Positions 7,376 to 18,316 are shown, counted from the stretch's first letter. The stretch is 64,000 nt of DNA from Cohnella sp. CFH 77786 (GCF_019400745.1 NZ_WJIB01000013.1:1-64000); one strand, 5' to 3'. Translations and numbers: made by a program. Notes: generated from the sequence alone by a model not told the origin.

Positions 7376-8449
7376 TTGAATCTGCAGAAGAAAAAAGACC
7401 GAGAAGAGCTCGAGAAGCATCTGCCGCGAATGCCTTGGTACGTCGAGAAATTCATCAACTATAAATTGCCGGATCTGTCCCCTTCCTCTCTGCTCGAATA
7501 CGTGAGGGACTACGAAACGTTCTTCTCCTGGCTGCAAGCGGAAGGCTTGACGGCCAGCGAGACGATGAGCGGGATTCCGATCGAAGATCTGGAGCGTCTG
7601 CATATGGATAGCGTGGACAGCTTCCGCATGTTCCTCGCCACCCGCAAAGAGAACGCCAACAGCAAAACGACCATTTCGCGCAAGCTTTCTTCTCTCCGGT
7701 CCCTCTTCCATTACTTGAGCCAGATCGCGGAAGACGAGAACTTCTACCCGCTGCTCAAGCGCAACGTGATGGCTAAAGTGTCCGTTAAACGCACGCACAA
7801 GCCGAAGGACACCGCAGCCAAACTAGAAGGCAAGCTGCTGCAGGAGCAGGAAATCATCGAATTCATTACCTATATCCGCCACGATTATGCACATGACGTG
7901 GCCACGAACAAACAGGCCACTTACTCGCACGAGCTCAACCGGATCCGCGACTGCTGCATCGTCAGCCTGATCTTGAACTCCGGCCTCCGCGTTTCCGAGC
8001 TGGTCCATCTCGATCTGGACGACCTCGATATGAAGCGCAAGCTCGTCTACGTATACCGCAAAGGAAAAAACGACGACACGTTCAAAACGCCGGTCTATTT
8101 CCGTCAGGACGCGGTCGAAGACCTGGAGATGTACCTCGCCCAGCGGGAGACCCGTTACAAAGCACCGAAGCGGGAGAAAGCGCTGTTCCTCGCCATTGCC
8201 AACGGACGCAAAGAAGGATCCCGCATGACGAAACGCGCGATCCAGGAGATGGTCGTGAAATATGCCAAACGGTTCGGCAAACCGTATCTCTCCGTCCATA
8301 AGCTTCGGCATTCTTTCGCGACCGACTATTACTTGCGCAACGACTTGTACAAAACCCAGGAGCAGCTAGGGCACGCCTCGCCGGAAACGACGCAAATTTA
8401 CGCCCACTTGACCGACAAAACGATGGAGGAAGCGATCGACCGGAGATAG
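7376..8449 (+). CDS. xerS: XerS-type site-specific tyrosine recombinase
   Basis: A 357-residue recombinase with the XerS N-terminal pattern (HLPRMPWYVEKFINYKL, SPSSLLEYVRDYETFF) and catalytic Arg205, Lys near 229-231, His308-Arg311 (HKLRHSF), His333 and Tyr342 (IYAHL). XerS is the single-protein chromosome dimer resolvase of streptococci and lactococci, acting at a dif-like site near the terminus. Homologues occur in Paenibacillaceae. The TTG start has GGGAGG nine bases upstream. A collapsed copy of this gene lies at 23.05 kb. Whether it works on the chromosomal dif site here is an inference. Confidence 0.88.
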   Translation: MNLQKKKDREELEKHLPRMPWYVEKFINYKLPDLSPSSLLEYVRDYETFFSWLQAEGLTASETMSGIPIEDLERLHMDSVDSFRMFLATRKENANSKTTISRKLSSLRSLFHYLSQIAEDENFYPLLKRNVMAKVSVKRTHKPKDTAAKLEGKLLQEQEIIEFITYIRHDYAHDVATNKQATYSHELNRIRDCCIVSLILNSGLRVSELVHLDLDDLDMKRKLVYVYRKGKNDDTFKTPVYFRQDAVEDLEMYLAQRETRYKAPKREKALFLAIANGRKEGSRMTKRAIQEMVVKYAKRFGKPYLSVHKLRHSFATDYYLRNDLYKTQEQLGHASPETTQIYAHLTDKTMEEAIDRR

Positions 8450-8520
8450 ACGTGACAGACGAGACGGATTCACAACTCTCGATACCTGCCGATCCGAGCC
8501 CCGCCGTTACGGGAGTGCTG

Positions 8521-8655
8521 CTCGGCTGGCAACCGGTTCCAGCCGTTCCGGGAGTTGCAACTCGGCTCGCAGCCGGTCCCGGCCGATCCGGGAATTGCCG
8601 CTCGGCTCGCAGCCGGTCCCGGCCGATCCGGGAGTTGCCGCTCGGCTCGCAACCG
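8521..8655. repeat. 40-bp GC-rich tandem repeats
   Basis: About three and a third units start at 8521, 8561, 8601 and 8641, built on CTCGGCTCGCAGCCGGTCCC followed by GGCCGATCCGGGAATTGCCG. A partial copy precedes at about 8491. It lies in the gap between xerS and a small membrane protein gene. Its sequence is unrelated to the 40-bp cassette repeats at 43-320 despite the same period. No gene is supported in it. Confidence 0.85.
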
Positions 8656-8657
8656 GG

Positions 8658-8819
8658 TTATTTCTTGCTTTTCTTCGACGCTAACCAGAAAACGAGAATG
8701 ACGATCGGGATAAAAATGAACCACGGAATATGAATGCTGCTGCCGGTCAGAATGACGAGCACGGTCAGCCCGATTATGCCCAAAATGAGGTATAAACATC
8801 CTCTGCCGAATGTTTCCAA
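8658..8819 (-). CDS. Small membrane protein, function unknown
   Basis: A 53-residue protein with two hydrophobic spans (LYLILGIIGLTVLVILTG and WFIFIPIVILVFWL) and a Lys-rich end (ASKKSKK). The TTG at 8819 is preferred because GGGAGGAG lies seven bases before it. A longer version from a GTG at 8843 would place that ribosome site inside the gene. No family recognised. Confidence 0.55.
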   Translation of the reverse strand: METFGRGCLYLILGIIGLTVLVILTGSSIHIPWFIFIPIVILVFWLASKKSKK

Positions 8820-8916
8820 ACGCCTTATCTCCTCCCTCGTCACGGCCAGCTCGACTGATCATCCCATTGTATATCCGTTGCCTTCCGGCGTTGCTCGATT
8901 CTGAAGGAAAGGGGGA

Positions 8917-9309
8917 TCAGTCTTGCCGGTACGCTTGGACCAGCCGTTTCGGAGCCGTCCGGAGGTATGCTTCAATGACCAATTCGCGGAACTCGTCCCA
9001 GTCGGCGATGTCCATATTCTCCACCAGGACCCATCCGTGTTGTCCAATATACGGCGCGCGAATGTAGGGTCCTTTCTGGATAAGGAACTGCTGCGTTTCT
9101 TTGTCGCTTTTGATGCAACAGTTGCCGCCCCAGCCCTTCTCCCCTTCGCTCATCATGACGAAGGACTTGTCCCTGACGCGAAACGTCGTGTGCCCGAAGC
9201 CGTCGATTTTCTCCACCGCTTCCGGCAGTCCTGCGCATATTTCTCGTATCCGGTCGCGAACCGCCAGAGCGGTTTCCGACACCAGGACGTGCTCGCTTTC
9301 ATAGGCCAT
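8917..9309 (-). CDS. MmcQ/YjbR family protein
   Basis: A 130-residue protein of the YjbR superfamily (CyaY-like fold) with the typical pattern: LPEAVEKIDGFGHTTFRVRDKSFVMM in the first half, then APYIGQHGWVLVE and a helical tail EFRELVIEAYLRTAPKRL. Such proteins are annotated as DNA-binding on structural grounds. A specific role is not known. ATG start after AGGGGAAGGGA. The 54-bp repeat at 9328-9381 sits immediately upstream and may include its promoter. Confidence 0.8.
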   Translation of the reverse strand: MAYESEHVLVSETALAVRDRIREICAGLPEAVEKIDGFGHTTFRVRDKSFVMMSEGEKGWGGNCCIKSDKETQQFLIQKGPYIRAPYIGQHGWVLVENMDIADWDEFRELVIEAYLRTAPKRLVQAYRQD

Positions 9310-9327
9310 TGATTATCCCTTCCCCTC

Positions 9328-9381
9328 AGAATCGCTGCTCTTCTGCTATCCAGTATACAGGAATGGATTGACGCCCGCGAA
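9328..9381. repeat. 54-bp repeat shared with the decayed xerS locus
   Basis: This segment matches 23190-23243 at 48 of 54 positions with no gaps (shared AGAATCGCTGCTCTTCTG and ATTGACGCCCGCGAA). One copy lies downstream of intact xerS and upstream of the YjbR-like gene. The other directly follows the xerS remnant. This suggests both derive from one duplicated segment. Confidence 0.85.
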
Positions 9382-9450
9382 ATAAGTTCTTCACCGCCGA
9401 AACACTTCGTACTGGAAGGAGGGGTCTTCAGCCATTGCCGAGGATCTGCC

Positions 9451-12400
9451 TCATAGTCGTTTACGTTTCTTGGCTTCCAACAGCCGATTGATTGAGCCGG
9501 TACCCGCTCCCGAGGCCGGGTCCGCCTTTCCGCCGGACTGCGAATCGGCGGCGGTAAGTGGAGGAGCGGACGTCTTCGGCTTATGGGGTGACGAGGAACG
9601 TTCCGGCGAAGAGCCGAAAGGAGCACCGATGTCTTCTGTCTTTGCTTCACCTACTCGTCTTGCAGGCGGCGAGGCAGCTGCGGATTCCGAATCTGTTGAC
9701 CCATAAGTCCCTGTATGCGCACCTGCGCTGTTTCGTGAAGAGGACGCCTGCGTCTCGGCTAAGCCGCCGGACGCCGATTTCCGCCCCGCCATATGTCCGG
9801 TTGACGCCATAGAGGCCGCTCTCGAACCCGCGTCCGCGTGCGCGTGCGCCTGCTCCCCAGTGCTTCCCCCGGCCGAGTAAAAGTCTCCGGCCGTCCTTTT
9901 CCGTTGCTGAAGTCGTGACAGCGCCGAGCTTCCAGCCGTTGACGCAGTCCCCGAGCCCGAAGCCGCCGGAACAAACCGCCTGGCATACGCCGCCAGCTTT
10001 CCCCAAGGCACCGACAACCGCCGGATCGCGATATCCAGCAGCCAAAGCAGAAGCGTTGCGATCAACAGGGGCCGTGTCCAATCCCCGTACCGTTTCGTGA
10101 CCGACTCCGGTCCCTCGAACGCAGCCTCCGGCCGGGACGGATCGAGCACCCGCCCTCCGGTAGTCGCCGCAAGCTGCGCGAGCTTCTCCTTGCCTCCCGC
10201 GTCCGATAACCGGTATTCCGGCGAATAGGGAATGACGAATCCGGTCACCGAGTTGCCGATTTGCGTCAAATAGACGCCGGGTCCGTCGACGGGAACCCGT
10301 CCCGCATATTCCCCAGGCGCGATCGGCAGCGGCGACACTTCGGACTTCGCGCCATAGTCTCCTGACACGATAGCCTTTAACTCGCCTGCCGCCCCCCCTT
10401 CTCCGGACGATTCCCGGATGCGGAGCTCGGCTTCCCCGCCTTGCCATTCGGCGGAGATTTCATAAGGCTCACCGGCGAATTGCGGGAACGTCCACTTGAC
10501 CCATTGCGCGAAAATGTCCGGAAACTGATCCCACCCGATCCAATCTTTCGCCCACTGCCCGGTGAGGTCGCTCGTCCAGGCGACCGTTCGGCCGGAGCCG
10601 AACTGCCAGCGTGCCAGGAGCGGATCTCCCATCGGCGAGACGAGCACGCTGTCGGCCGTCTCTTTCGGCGTCGTCGCTACGTAGGCATCCACGGCAGGGA
10701 CGCCTTCCGAGAATAAAAGGAACCAATCGCCCGCACTCCCGACAGCCGGAACGAAGCGATTCTCCACGATATACGTCCGGGACATCATCGTCGTCTCCCG
10801 GCTGAAAATCGCCGGAATCGTGCTTTGGTCGTTCGTGAAATAATAGCGCCCCTTGGCTTCTTTCGCCAAGTTTTCGAGCAGTGACGCATCCGCGCCGTCC
10901 CCTACGGCGACCGTGGACATCGTGATGTCGTGTTGGACCATCATTGCCGTGAGGTTCGAATAACCGGGATTGCTTGCGGATTGGCCGTCCGTCATCAGGA
11001 TGATGTGTTTGCGCTGGGCGTTTACCTTCAGCATGCTTTTCAACCCGGCGTCGACGGCGGAGTAAATTTCCGTCCCGCCGCCCGGATGAATGCCCTGGAT
11101 GGCGCTCATCACTTTTTCCCGTTCCGTCAGACGAACCGGCTCCATCACCCACCAGGGGGAATCGTCGAACGCCACGACACCGACGGTATCCTCATCCCGC
11201 ATCAATTCGACCGTGCGAAGCGCCGCCTCTTTGGCAAGCTCCAGCTTGCCTCCGTCCATGCTCCCGGATTTGTCGATCACGAGAACGAGACCGAGAGACG
11301 GGAGCTGCCGTTTGCCTTTCAAATCCATGTAGACGGGCAGCGCCTTCTCGACAGGCGTTTTGAAGTAGCCGCCGAGGCCATAGCTGTCTTTGCCTCCGAT
11401 CATGACAAGACCGATTCCGTAATCGGAAACGGCCGCGGCCAAATTCCGCATAGGCGCTTCGGCGACTCGGGTGGCGGGGACGTTGTTCATAATGAGGCTG
11501 TCGTATCGCGCGTAATCGGCGAGCTCGGACGAAAGCTGCTCTGGCAAAATGACGTCGTACGGAATGAGCGAGGACGACAGTGCGGACGTGATGTTGCCCG
11601 AGCTGCCCGCCGCTCCTTCGATCACGAGCACGCGAGGCGGCCCTTCCACGCGGCTGAACGCGAAGGCCGCATTGTTCTGCGCCTGCCGGTCGCCTTCCGC
11701 ATAAATTTCCGCGCGATAGCGGTGTAGCCCCGGATCTGCTGCCACGCTCCGCAAAGCGAACCGGTTCTCTCCGGCTTCGAGCTGAACGGCGACCCGCCCC
11801 TTCTCCGCCTCATCCTCATACAGCCGCAGCTCCGCCGTACCGGCGAATGTGCTCGTTACCGTAAGTTCGAACGAGAACTTCTCCCCGAGCTTCAAAGAAG
11901 ACGGCACTCGGAGCGATTCCAGCGCCGCGTCTGCCTTCGCTTGTTTCGGAATGTCGACCACGTCGACGGCGATGCCCATCTCCCTCAGTCTTCGTCCTTG
12001 GCGCAGCAAGTCGCCCGCGTTCTCTTCCCCGTCCGAGAGCAGCACGATGCGCCCCCCGTCCGCGAGCAGCCCGGCGCCGAGCTGCAAGCCGGCGGCAACG
12101 TTGCTGAACGAACGGTTGACCTCAGTACGAAGCGCGAAAGAGGAAGGCTGCTCCACCGAAAGCGCCCGCTCCACTGCCGCATTCAGCCCGAACGAGACGA
12201 CCGCGGCTTGGTCTTTCGCGGATTTGGCATCGATTGCGGAACGCACCCAATCGCTTACTTTGGCATCTTCGTTCAAGCTGGCCGAACGGTCGGCGACGAA
12301 CACGACATTTCGCATTTCAGTCCGTTCGTAAGGCATCACCCCTGCAACCACGGCGATCAGGAACAATAGGATTGCCGCTCTCACGCTTACAGCCGCTGCT

Positions 12401-12507
12401 TTTCTGCCCCCCGTAAGACGGAGCGTTCCCCGGAACGTCCACCAGATGAACACCGCGCAAGGAATGAGCAGGAGCAGCGCCCAGGAATGTTCAACCCGCA
12501 GTCCCAC
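9451..12507 (-). CDS. Membrane protein with two vWA-type regions and a GATase-like region
   Basis: About 1018 residues: two N-terminal membrane spans, a degenerate vWA region starting VVFVADRSASL, then a class I glutamine amidotransferase-like fold (RVLVIEGAAGSSG) and a second vWA domain with a good metal site (VLVIDKSGSMDGG, TDGQSASN). A further span (LLIATLLLWLLDIAI) and a long low-complexity Ser/Ala/Gly tail follow. Proteins of this kind resemble BatA/BatB-linked membrane vWA proteins near MoxR ATPases. The GTG at 12507 follows GGGAGG with nine bases between them, inside the end of the upstream gene, so the two are coupled. Function unknown; probably part of an envelope complex with its neighbours. 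Confidence 0.75.
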   Translation of the reverse strand: MGLRVEHSWALLLLIPCAVFIWWTFRGTLRLTGGRKAAAVSVRAAILLFLIAVVAGVMPYERTEMRNVVFVADRSASLNEDAKVSDWVRSAIDAKSAKDQAAVVSFGLNAAVERALSVEQPSSFALRTEVNRSFSNVAAGLQLGAGLLADGGRIVLLSDGEENAGDLLRQGRRLREMGIAVDVVDIPKQAKADAALESLRVPSSLKLGEKFSFELTVTSTFAGTAELRLYEDEAEKGRVAVQLEAGENRFALRSVAADPGLHRYRAEIYAEGDRQAQNNAAFAFSRVEGPPRVLVIEGAAGSSGNITSALSSSLIPYDVILPEQLSSELADYARYDSLIMNNVPATRVAEAPMRNLAAAVSDYGIGLVMIGGKDSYGLGGYFKTPVEKALPVYMDLKGKRQLPSLGLVLVIDKSGSMDGGKLELAKEAALRTVELMRDEDTVGVVAFDDSPWWVMEPVRLTEREKVMSAIQGIHPGGGTEIYSAVDAGLKSMLKVNAQRKHIILMTDGQSASNPGYSNLTAMMVQHDITMSTVAVGDGADASLLENLAKEAKGRYYFTNDQSTIPAIFSRETTMMSRTYIVENRFVPAVGSAGDWFLLFSEGVPAVDAYVATTPKETADSVLVSPMGDPLLARWQFGSGRTVAWTSDLTGQWAKDWIGWDQFPDIFAQWVKWTFPQFAGEPYEISAEWQGGEAELRIRESSGEGGAAGELKAIVSGDYGAKSEVSPLPIAPGEYAGRVPVDGPGVYLTQIGNSVTGFVIPYSPEYRLSDAGGKEKLAQLAATTGGRVLDPSRPEAAFEGPESVTKRYGDWTRPLLIATLLLWLLDIAIRRLSVPWGKLAAYARRFVPAASGSGTASTAGSSALSRLQQRKRTAGDFYSAGGSTGEQAHAHADAGSRAASMASTGHMAGRKSASGGLAETQASSSRNSAGAHTGTYGSTDSESAAASPPARRVGEAKTEDIGAPFGSSPERSSSPHKPKTSAPPLTAADSQSGGKADPASGAGTGSINRLLEAKKRKRL

Positions 12508-14488
12508 GACGGTACACCTCCCATTCGGCCGCGATGAGCAGGAGCAGCAGCGCGCAAATCCATGGAATCGCGGAGGAACGGTCGACAAGCTCGGAAGCGG
12601 AAATTACGTCATCCGTTGATCCCCGGTCGGATGTCGTCGCACTTCCTGTGCTCGTCCCGGCGCCGGCGTTCCCTGCCGTTCCGTCCAGGCTGCCGGCTCC
12701 GGCGGGACCGTTCTGCGCGACCCCTCCCTCCTCCGGGGCGGATACGACGGCGAGCAGCCGGCCGGACAAAACATTGCCGTCTTCGCCGTATTCCACATAA
12801 CGATACAGTCCCGGCAGACCCGGCGCGATTTGCTCGCCTGAAGGCATGCCTTGATCATCTGATTCCACAATCGCGTTCATAGCCTGCCGATCGCCATATA
12901 GCACTTCCACCGGCTCCCAGCGGGCAGAAACCGCTGCCGTCTGGCGCTGCACCTCGACCCGGCTGCCGGCCACCGCCTGCCCCAGATAAGCGGTGATTCC
13001 GCCACCCATCCAGTCCGCCGCTTGCGCGACGAGGATCGGAAATTCCGGTTTCAATGGCAGATCGGAGTCGTGGAGATCGAAAGCAAAGACGATGGCGGGT
13101 TTTCCGTCCGAACGTCCAGCGTAAATCGCCGGTTTCCCCCCATACGTCACGACGGGATCGCCCAGCTGTTCTCCGGCGCGGGTAACGACGAGTTTGGCGA
13201 TGTGCACGCCTTGGAAAGTCACATAGTGAACGACCGGATGATCTTTCACGGCCGCCTCGCCCGAATCCGGCACAACGGCGCTTCCTCCCTCCGGCGGCGA
13301 TTCGGCGGACCAAAGGCGCCATACCGGTTTCGACGCAAGCAGCTTGTTCCAGGACTCCGACCTGAGATCCGATTCCCGCACACCTCCGTCCACCAACACC
13401 CAGTCGACGGTCTTCATGGTCTGCTCGTCAGGCTCGTAAGTGCCCGGAACGGCTCTCACCGTCTGCACGCCCGCGAGCTGAAGCGCTTTGTCCAGGAACA
13501 GGTTGCCGCGGCTCACGAGCAGAGCCCTGCGGCTCGATTTCCCGGACGCCGGAAACGCATAGGCGACATCGTCGGAGGCGAAGCCGTCCGCCGAGCCGGA
13601 ATCGATCGATGCCCGGTAGTACGGCGCTTCCGCATCCAACTCCCCGCGGAACGTCCGACGTTCTCCTGCGTTCAACTTGTAGTCGGCGGCAAACAGCTTT
13701 TCCTTGACTCCCGGCGCCTCAATGGTCAGCGTTCCCGAGAGAGGCACATGGCCCTGGTTCATCACCGTGACGACGGCCGACCGACCTTGATTGGAATCTC
13801 CATTTTCCCGAATGCCGAATGCGGCGATCGCAGCATTGCCTGCCGCCGGCTGCACCTGCAGCGTGCGCACGGGAGCTGCAAGCCGCAGGCGCTCCGGCCG
13901 AACGCTTCGTCCGTCCGATACGAACACGATTTCGCCGTCCGGCTCCCCGCGTATCGCAGCATCTGCAAGCGTGAGACCGGCTGCCGCGTCCGCCGAACCG
14001 TACTGCGGGCGGATGCGGTCCAGCGCTTCTTGAATCGTTTTCGGGCTGCCGGATGCTTCGACCTTCGGATCCTCGCCTGTCGTGATTAGCGTAATGCTTG
14101 CGGACGCGCTTTGTTCTTCCAGCCACGCACGCAGTTCCGAGACGGCCGATTCGAACGCGGTCACGTTCGATCCAACCGTTCGAGCGGTCATGCTGGCCGA
14201 CGTATCCAGCACAACGGCGGCTTTACGGCCAGCGGCCGCGCGGCCTGTGAAGGCCGGCTCCATCAAAGCCAGCACGAGCATCACGGCCGCCGCCAATTGC
14301 AGCAGCAGGAGGAGACGGTTCCTCAGCTTCTGCCACGGCCGGTTCGCTTCCTGTTCGCGCAGCGCTTTGCGCCACAACAGACTGCTCGACACCTCCGTAT
14401 CGAGATAAGTCCTTTTCAGCATATACATGAGCAAAATGACCGGAAGCGACAGCGCGAATCCCATTGATGACAGCGACTGAAACAGCAT
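12491..14488 (-). CDS. BatA-type membrane protein with vWA domain
   Basis: A 665-residue protein with an N-terminal hydrophobic hairpin typical of BatA (LSLPVILLMYML...LLLLLQLAAAVMLVLALMEPAF), then a vWA domain whose metal site reads DTSASM, a long extracytoplasmic beta-rich part and a C-terminal span (PWICALLLLLIAAEW). In other bacteria such proteins accompany MoxR and DUF58 proteins and are linked to stress tolerance or envelope assembly. It overlaps the next gene by 17 bases and starts about 30 bases after the DUF58 gene. Confidence 0.75.
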   Translation of the reverse strand: MLFQSLSSMGFALSLPVILLMYMLKRTYLDTEVSSSLLWRKALREQEANRPWQKLRNRLLLLLQLAAAVMLVLALMEPAFTGRAAAGRKAAVVLDTSASMTARTVGSNVTAFESAVSELRAWLEEQSASASITLITTGEDPKVEASGSPKTIQEALDRIRPQYGSADAAAGLTLADAAIRGEPDGEIVFVSDGRSVRPERLRLAAPVRTLQVQPAAGNAAIAAFGIRENGDSNQGRSAVVTVMNQGHVPLSGTLTIEAPGVKEKLFAADYKLNAGERRTFRGELDAEAPYYRASIDSGSADGFASDDVAYAFPASGKSSRRALLVSRGNLFLDKALQLAGVQTVRAVPGTYEPDEQTMKTVDWVLVDGGVRESDLRSESWNKLLASKPVWRLWSAESPPEGGSAVVPDSGEAAVKDHPVVHYVTFQGVHIAKLVVTRAGEQLGDPVVTYGGKPAIYAGRSDGKPAIVFAFDLHDSDLPLKPEFPILVAQAADWMGGGITAYLGQAVAGSRVEVQRQTAAVSARWEPVEVLYGDRQAMNAIVESDDQGMPSGEQIAPGLPGLYRYVEYGEDGNVLSGRLLAVVSAPEEGGVAQNGPAGAGSLDGTAGNAGAGTSTGSATTSDRGSTDDVISASELVDRSSAIPWICALLLLLIAAEWEVYRRGTAG

Positions 14489-14516
14489 GCGATTCGCACC
14501 TCCTTTCTTCCGGCGA

Positions 14517-15454
14517 TTAGTTGTTCCGCATTCCTTCCCCGAGCAGGCACCGCCCGGCGGTGTCCATGACCGGCACGGATGTGTCCGCTAACGCGTAATC
14601 GAATCCCCGTTCGGCGCACAGCTTGCGAATCATCCCGGTATGATCTCTCAGAGCAGACTGGTAAGCCCGCATGACGTCCCGTCCGAAAGCGACTTCTATC
14701 GCCGCCCCCGTTTCCGTATCGATCAGCTTTCTCTCACCGGATAGATCAGGCGCCAGTTCCTCCGGACCCAATATTTGAATCAAAACGACATGCTGGCCGG
14801 AGGCCGCGAATCCGTTCAACACACGTTCCAGCCCTTGGGCGTACAAGCCGTCCGTAAACAACCAGGTTTGGCCCGGCGTGCGGGGATAGGCGCCCGGTGC
14901 GGAGAACGGTAGTCCGATATCGTCCGTCCCCTGAAGAACGGTCGGTTCGATAAACTTCTCCATATAATTGAAAAGTCGTAAAACCGCTCCTTTGCCCCGT
15001 GCGGGCGGGAACTCGGAAACGATCCGATCGGCGAAAGCCAACACGGAAACCCGATCTTCGCCCGCCAAAGCCGCGTATGCGACGCAAGCGGCCAGCCGCA
15101 AGGCATACGCAAGCTTGTTGGTGGATGGAATAATCCCCTCCCCGCCGTCTGGCGGCGCGTATCCAAAACGCATGGACTGCGAGCAATCGATGCAGAGCCG
15201 TACATTCATCTCCTGTTCGTCCCAGAATTGTCGGATAAACGCTTTACCGGTCCGGCCGTAGACATTCCAGTCCAGCCGCCGGATATCGTCACCGGGCGCA
15301 TAGGGGCGGTAGTCGGCAAATTCGAGCGAGCTCCCGAGCAGGCGGGACCGGCGTTTGCCCTGCATCGTCCCCCTTACCCGCCCTTTGGCCGCAATCGTCA
15401 TCCGTTCCAGCAGGTGAAGCTGAGAAGGATCGGAAAACAGCCAACCGGTCGCGT

Positions 15455-15458
<4 letters not shown>
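14517..15458 (-). CDS. DUF58 domain protein
   Basis: A 313-residue protein with the DUF58 hallmark: LEFADYRPYAPGDDIRRLDWNVYGRTGK, followed by a vWA-like strand-turn LCIDCSQSMRFG. DUF58 proteins are regular partners of MoxR-family ATPases and BatA proteins. Biochemical function is not defined. Its start overlaps the end of the MoxR gene (ATGA), the strongest form of coupling in this operon. No signal peptide, so it is probably cytoplasmic or membrane-associated through partners. Confidence 0.85.
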
Positions 15459-16444
<986 letters not shown>

Positions 16445-16519
16445 GGCTTCCCTCCTCCGGCGAATGCCGGAACATCTAACTGAGTTTGCTTTGATATACA
16501 TGAACTCGATTACCCTGGA

Positions 16520-18316
16520 CTACCTGTTCGGCTGGATTTCGTCGAAATAATCGCGAACCATCTGCTGCATGGATGGCGGGAGCGGACTGCGGTTCAAGGA
16601 TTGACGGGCTTCGGAAGCGTAGGATGCGTACACTTCCTCGTAGGACATAGCCCCGCCGTCCAGGACGGGGGAGCGGCCGCCTTCAGACGTCTTGCCGCCA
16701 CTCGAAGGTCCGCCGTCATTCTCCACACTGCCGGATCCTTGAAGCGAGCGTGGCGTCGTGACCAGCGTGCGGCTGCCGGTGCCGAAGCCTCCGGCAAGTC
16801 CTCCTCTGCCGCCGCCGCTTCCGGAGCCGCTGCCCTGCCCGGACCCTGAGCCGGAACCTGAACCGGAGCCCGATCCAGAACCTGATCCAGAACCTGATCC
16901 AGATCCAGATCCAGATCCAGATCCAGATCCAGATCCCGCGCTGCTGCCGCTGCCTTGCCCGTCCCCCTGGCCACTACCCGAGCCTTGACCCGGCGATTGG
17001 CCCGAGCCTCCGCGCCCTTGCCCTGAACCCGACTCGCCTGAGGCCCCTTGGCCGTCCACTGGACCGACGCCTTCAGCCCCGGCATCGCTCCAGCCCTCCG
17101 TCCCGCTCTGCGATCCGGCCCAACCGGAGAGCGAGCCGCTGTCGCCGCTCTGCCCGGTCAGCCCAGCCAGGGCGGCTGCGCCTTGCCCGATCTGGGAGGC
17201 CATTTGGCGCGCTAACGCTTCAAGCTGCTCTGCGGACAGCCCGGCAGCAAGCGATTTCTCCAAGACGTCTAATGAATCGCCTCCGCTCCCCTTGCCGTCT
17301 CCCCCGTTTTCCAATTGCTCGGCCGCTTCTTCGAGCGCTTTCTTCCATTCTTCTGACTTCCCTCTGCCTTCCTTTTCGGCTTCCGGGAGCTTCCCTGCGA
17401 ATTCTCGCAGCTTTTCGGCCAACGCTTTCTTCTCTTCCGGCGACATCTTCGCGACCTTGCTGCGCAGTAAGTCCATCGCCGTCTCCATGTCATTGCGGTC
17501 TTGGCGCTCTAAAGCCTGACCCACGGCCAGGAGATTCGGCGACGTCTGCATATTCCGGGCGAGCTCGCTCAGTTCCTCTTGCTGCTTGCGGAGATCGCCG
17601 GCGAAGCGCTCCAACTCTTGCTTGGCCGCTTCAAGCTCTTGGAGAGAATCCTGCGAAAGCTCCGAATTGTCCCATTGCTTTCGAAGCGCATCCAACGTCT
17701 CGCTCAGCTTTTTACGGTCCGCCGGGTCCAATCCGTTCTGCTGAGCGATTTTCTCCATTTCGTCAACCGCTTCAGCCAGTTTATCCAGTTCCCGGACAGC
17801 GGCTGCCTTCGCTGCGATCCGTTCCTCCGTCGGATTCGGCACGAGCAAGAGCACGATCATGCCGATCCATAGTACGGTCAGCGCCACTCCGAAGCGAACG
17901 ACCGTCCGTCTTCCGGGTCCCGGCATAAACTCCTTCAACCGCTCGACATAACGATCGGCCGCTTCTTCGGCCGCTTCCCGTTGCATCCGCGCAATTGGAA
18001 GCTCGCTGCCGAGCTGGCCAAGCGCCGTCGTCAACGCGTCCGCGGTCGCCGCGCGGTCCATGGCTTGCGCAGCATCACGAAGGGTAAACCGCCTGCGCCA
18101 ACCGAGCAGCATCCCCGTAGCAGTGCCGAGAATGACGAGTCCCGGCGCGATCCATTGCGTCTGCGGGATGGGAATGAAGCGGCAAGCCGCCAGAAGAAGC
18201 AGAGCCATACCGCTGCCCGCAAGTGCGCCCATCGCCGACATACGCAATGAACGCAATGACTGCATTCTCGCCCGCACCGGACGAAGCATCGCCTCCAGCC
18301 GGCTCTTCCCGCTCAT
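16520..18316 (-). CDS. Membrane-anchored coiled-coil protein with long Gly-Ser tract
   Basis: 598 residues. Two N-terminal spans (about 28-47 and 55-70) are followed by a third (about 142-160), then a long charged coiled-coil region rich in Glu/Lys/Leu (about 170-345), then a tail dominated by GS and GQGSGSG repeats, ending in a conserved-looking segment (YEEVYASYASEARQSLNRSPLPP, VRDYFDEIQP). It resembles DUF4175-like proteins found beside MoxR/DUF58 genes. The end segment with EEVYxSYxxEA could be a docking site. ATG after GGGATGGAG. Role probably structural in the envelope complex; inferred from context. Confidence 0.7.
   Translation of the reverse strand: MSGKSRLEAMLRPVRARMQSLRSLRMSAMGALAGSGMALLLLAACRFIPIPQTQWIAPGLVILGTATGMLLGWRRRFTLRDAAQAMDRAATADALTTALGQLGSELPIARMQREAAEEAADRYVERLKEFMPGPGRRTVVRFGVALTVLWIGMIVLLLVPNPTEERIAAKAAAVRELDKLAEAVDEMEKIAQQNGLDPADRKKLSETLDALRKQWDNSELSQDSLQELEAAKQELERFAGDLRKQQEELSELARNMQTSPNLLAVGQALERQDRNDMETAMDLLRSKVAKMSPEEKKALAEKLREFAGKLPEAEKEGRGKSEEWKKALEEAAEQLENGGDGKGSGGDSLDVLEKSLAAGLSAEQLEALARQMASQIGQGAAALAGLTGQSGDSGSLSGWAGSQSGTEGWSDAGAEGVGPVDGQGASGESGSGQGRGGSGQSPGQGSGSGQGDGQGSGSSAGSGSGSGSGSGSGSGSGSGSGSGSGSGSGSGSGQGSGSGSGGGRGGLAGGFGTGSRTLVTTPRSLQGSGSVENDGGPSSGGKTSEGGRSPVLDGGAMSYEEVYASYASEARQSLNRSPLPPSMQQMVRDYFDEIQPNR
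16858..16935. repeat. Hexamer microsatellite encoding Gly-Ser repeats
   Basis: Tandem (CCAGAT)n and CCTGATCCAGAA-type hexamers within the coiled-coil protein gene encode about thirteen Gly-Ser pairs. Because the unit is six bases, slippage would change the linker length but keep the frame. The number of copies may therefore vary between strains. Confidence 0.8.

Noticed and set aside
16594..17085. Long frames on both strands opposite the Gly-Ser tract
   Set aside because: They are repeat-driven shadows (poly DLDLD or DPDPD) of the hexamer repeats in the coiled-coil protein gene.
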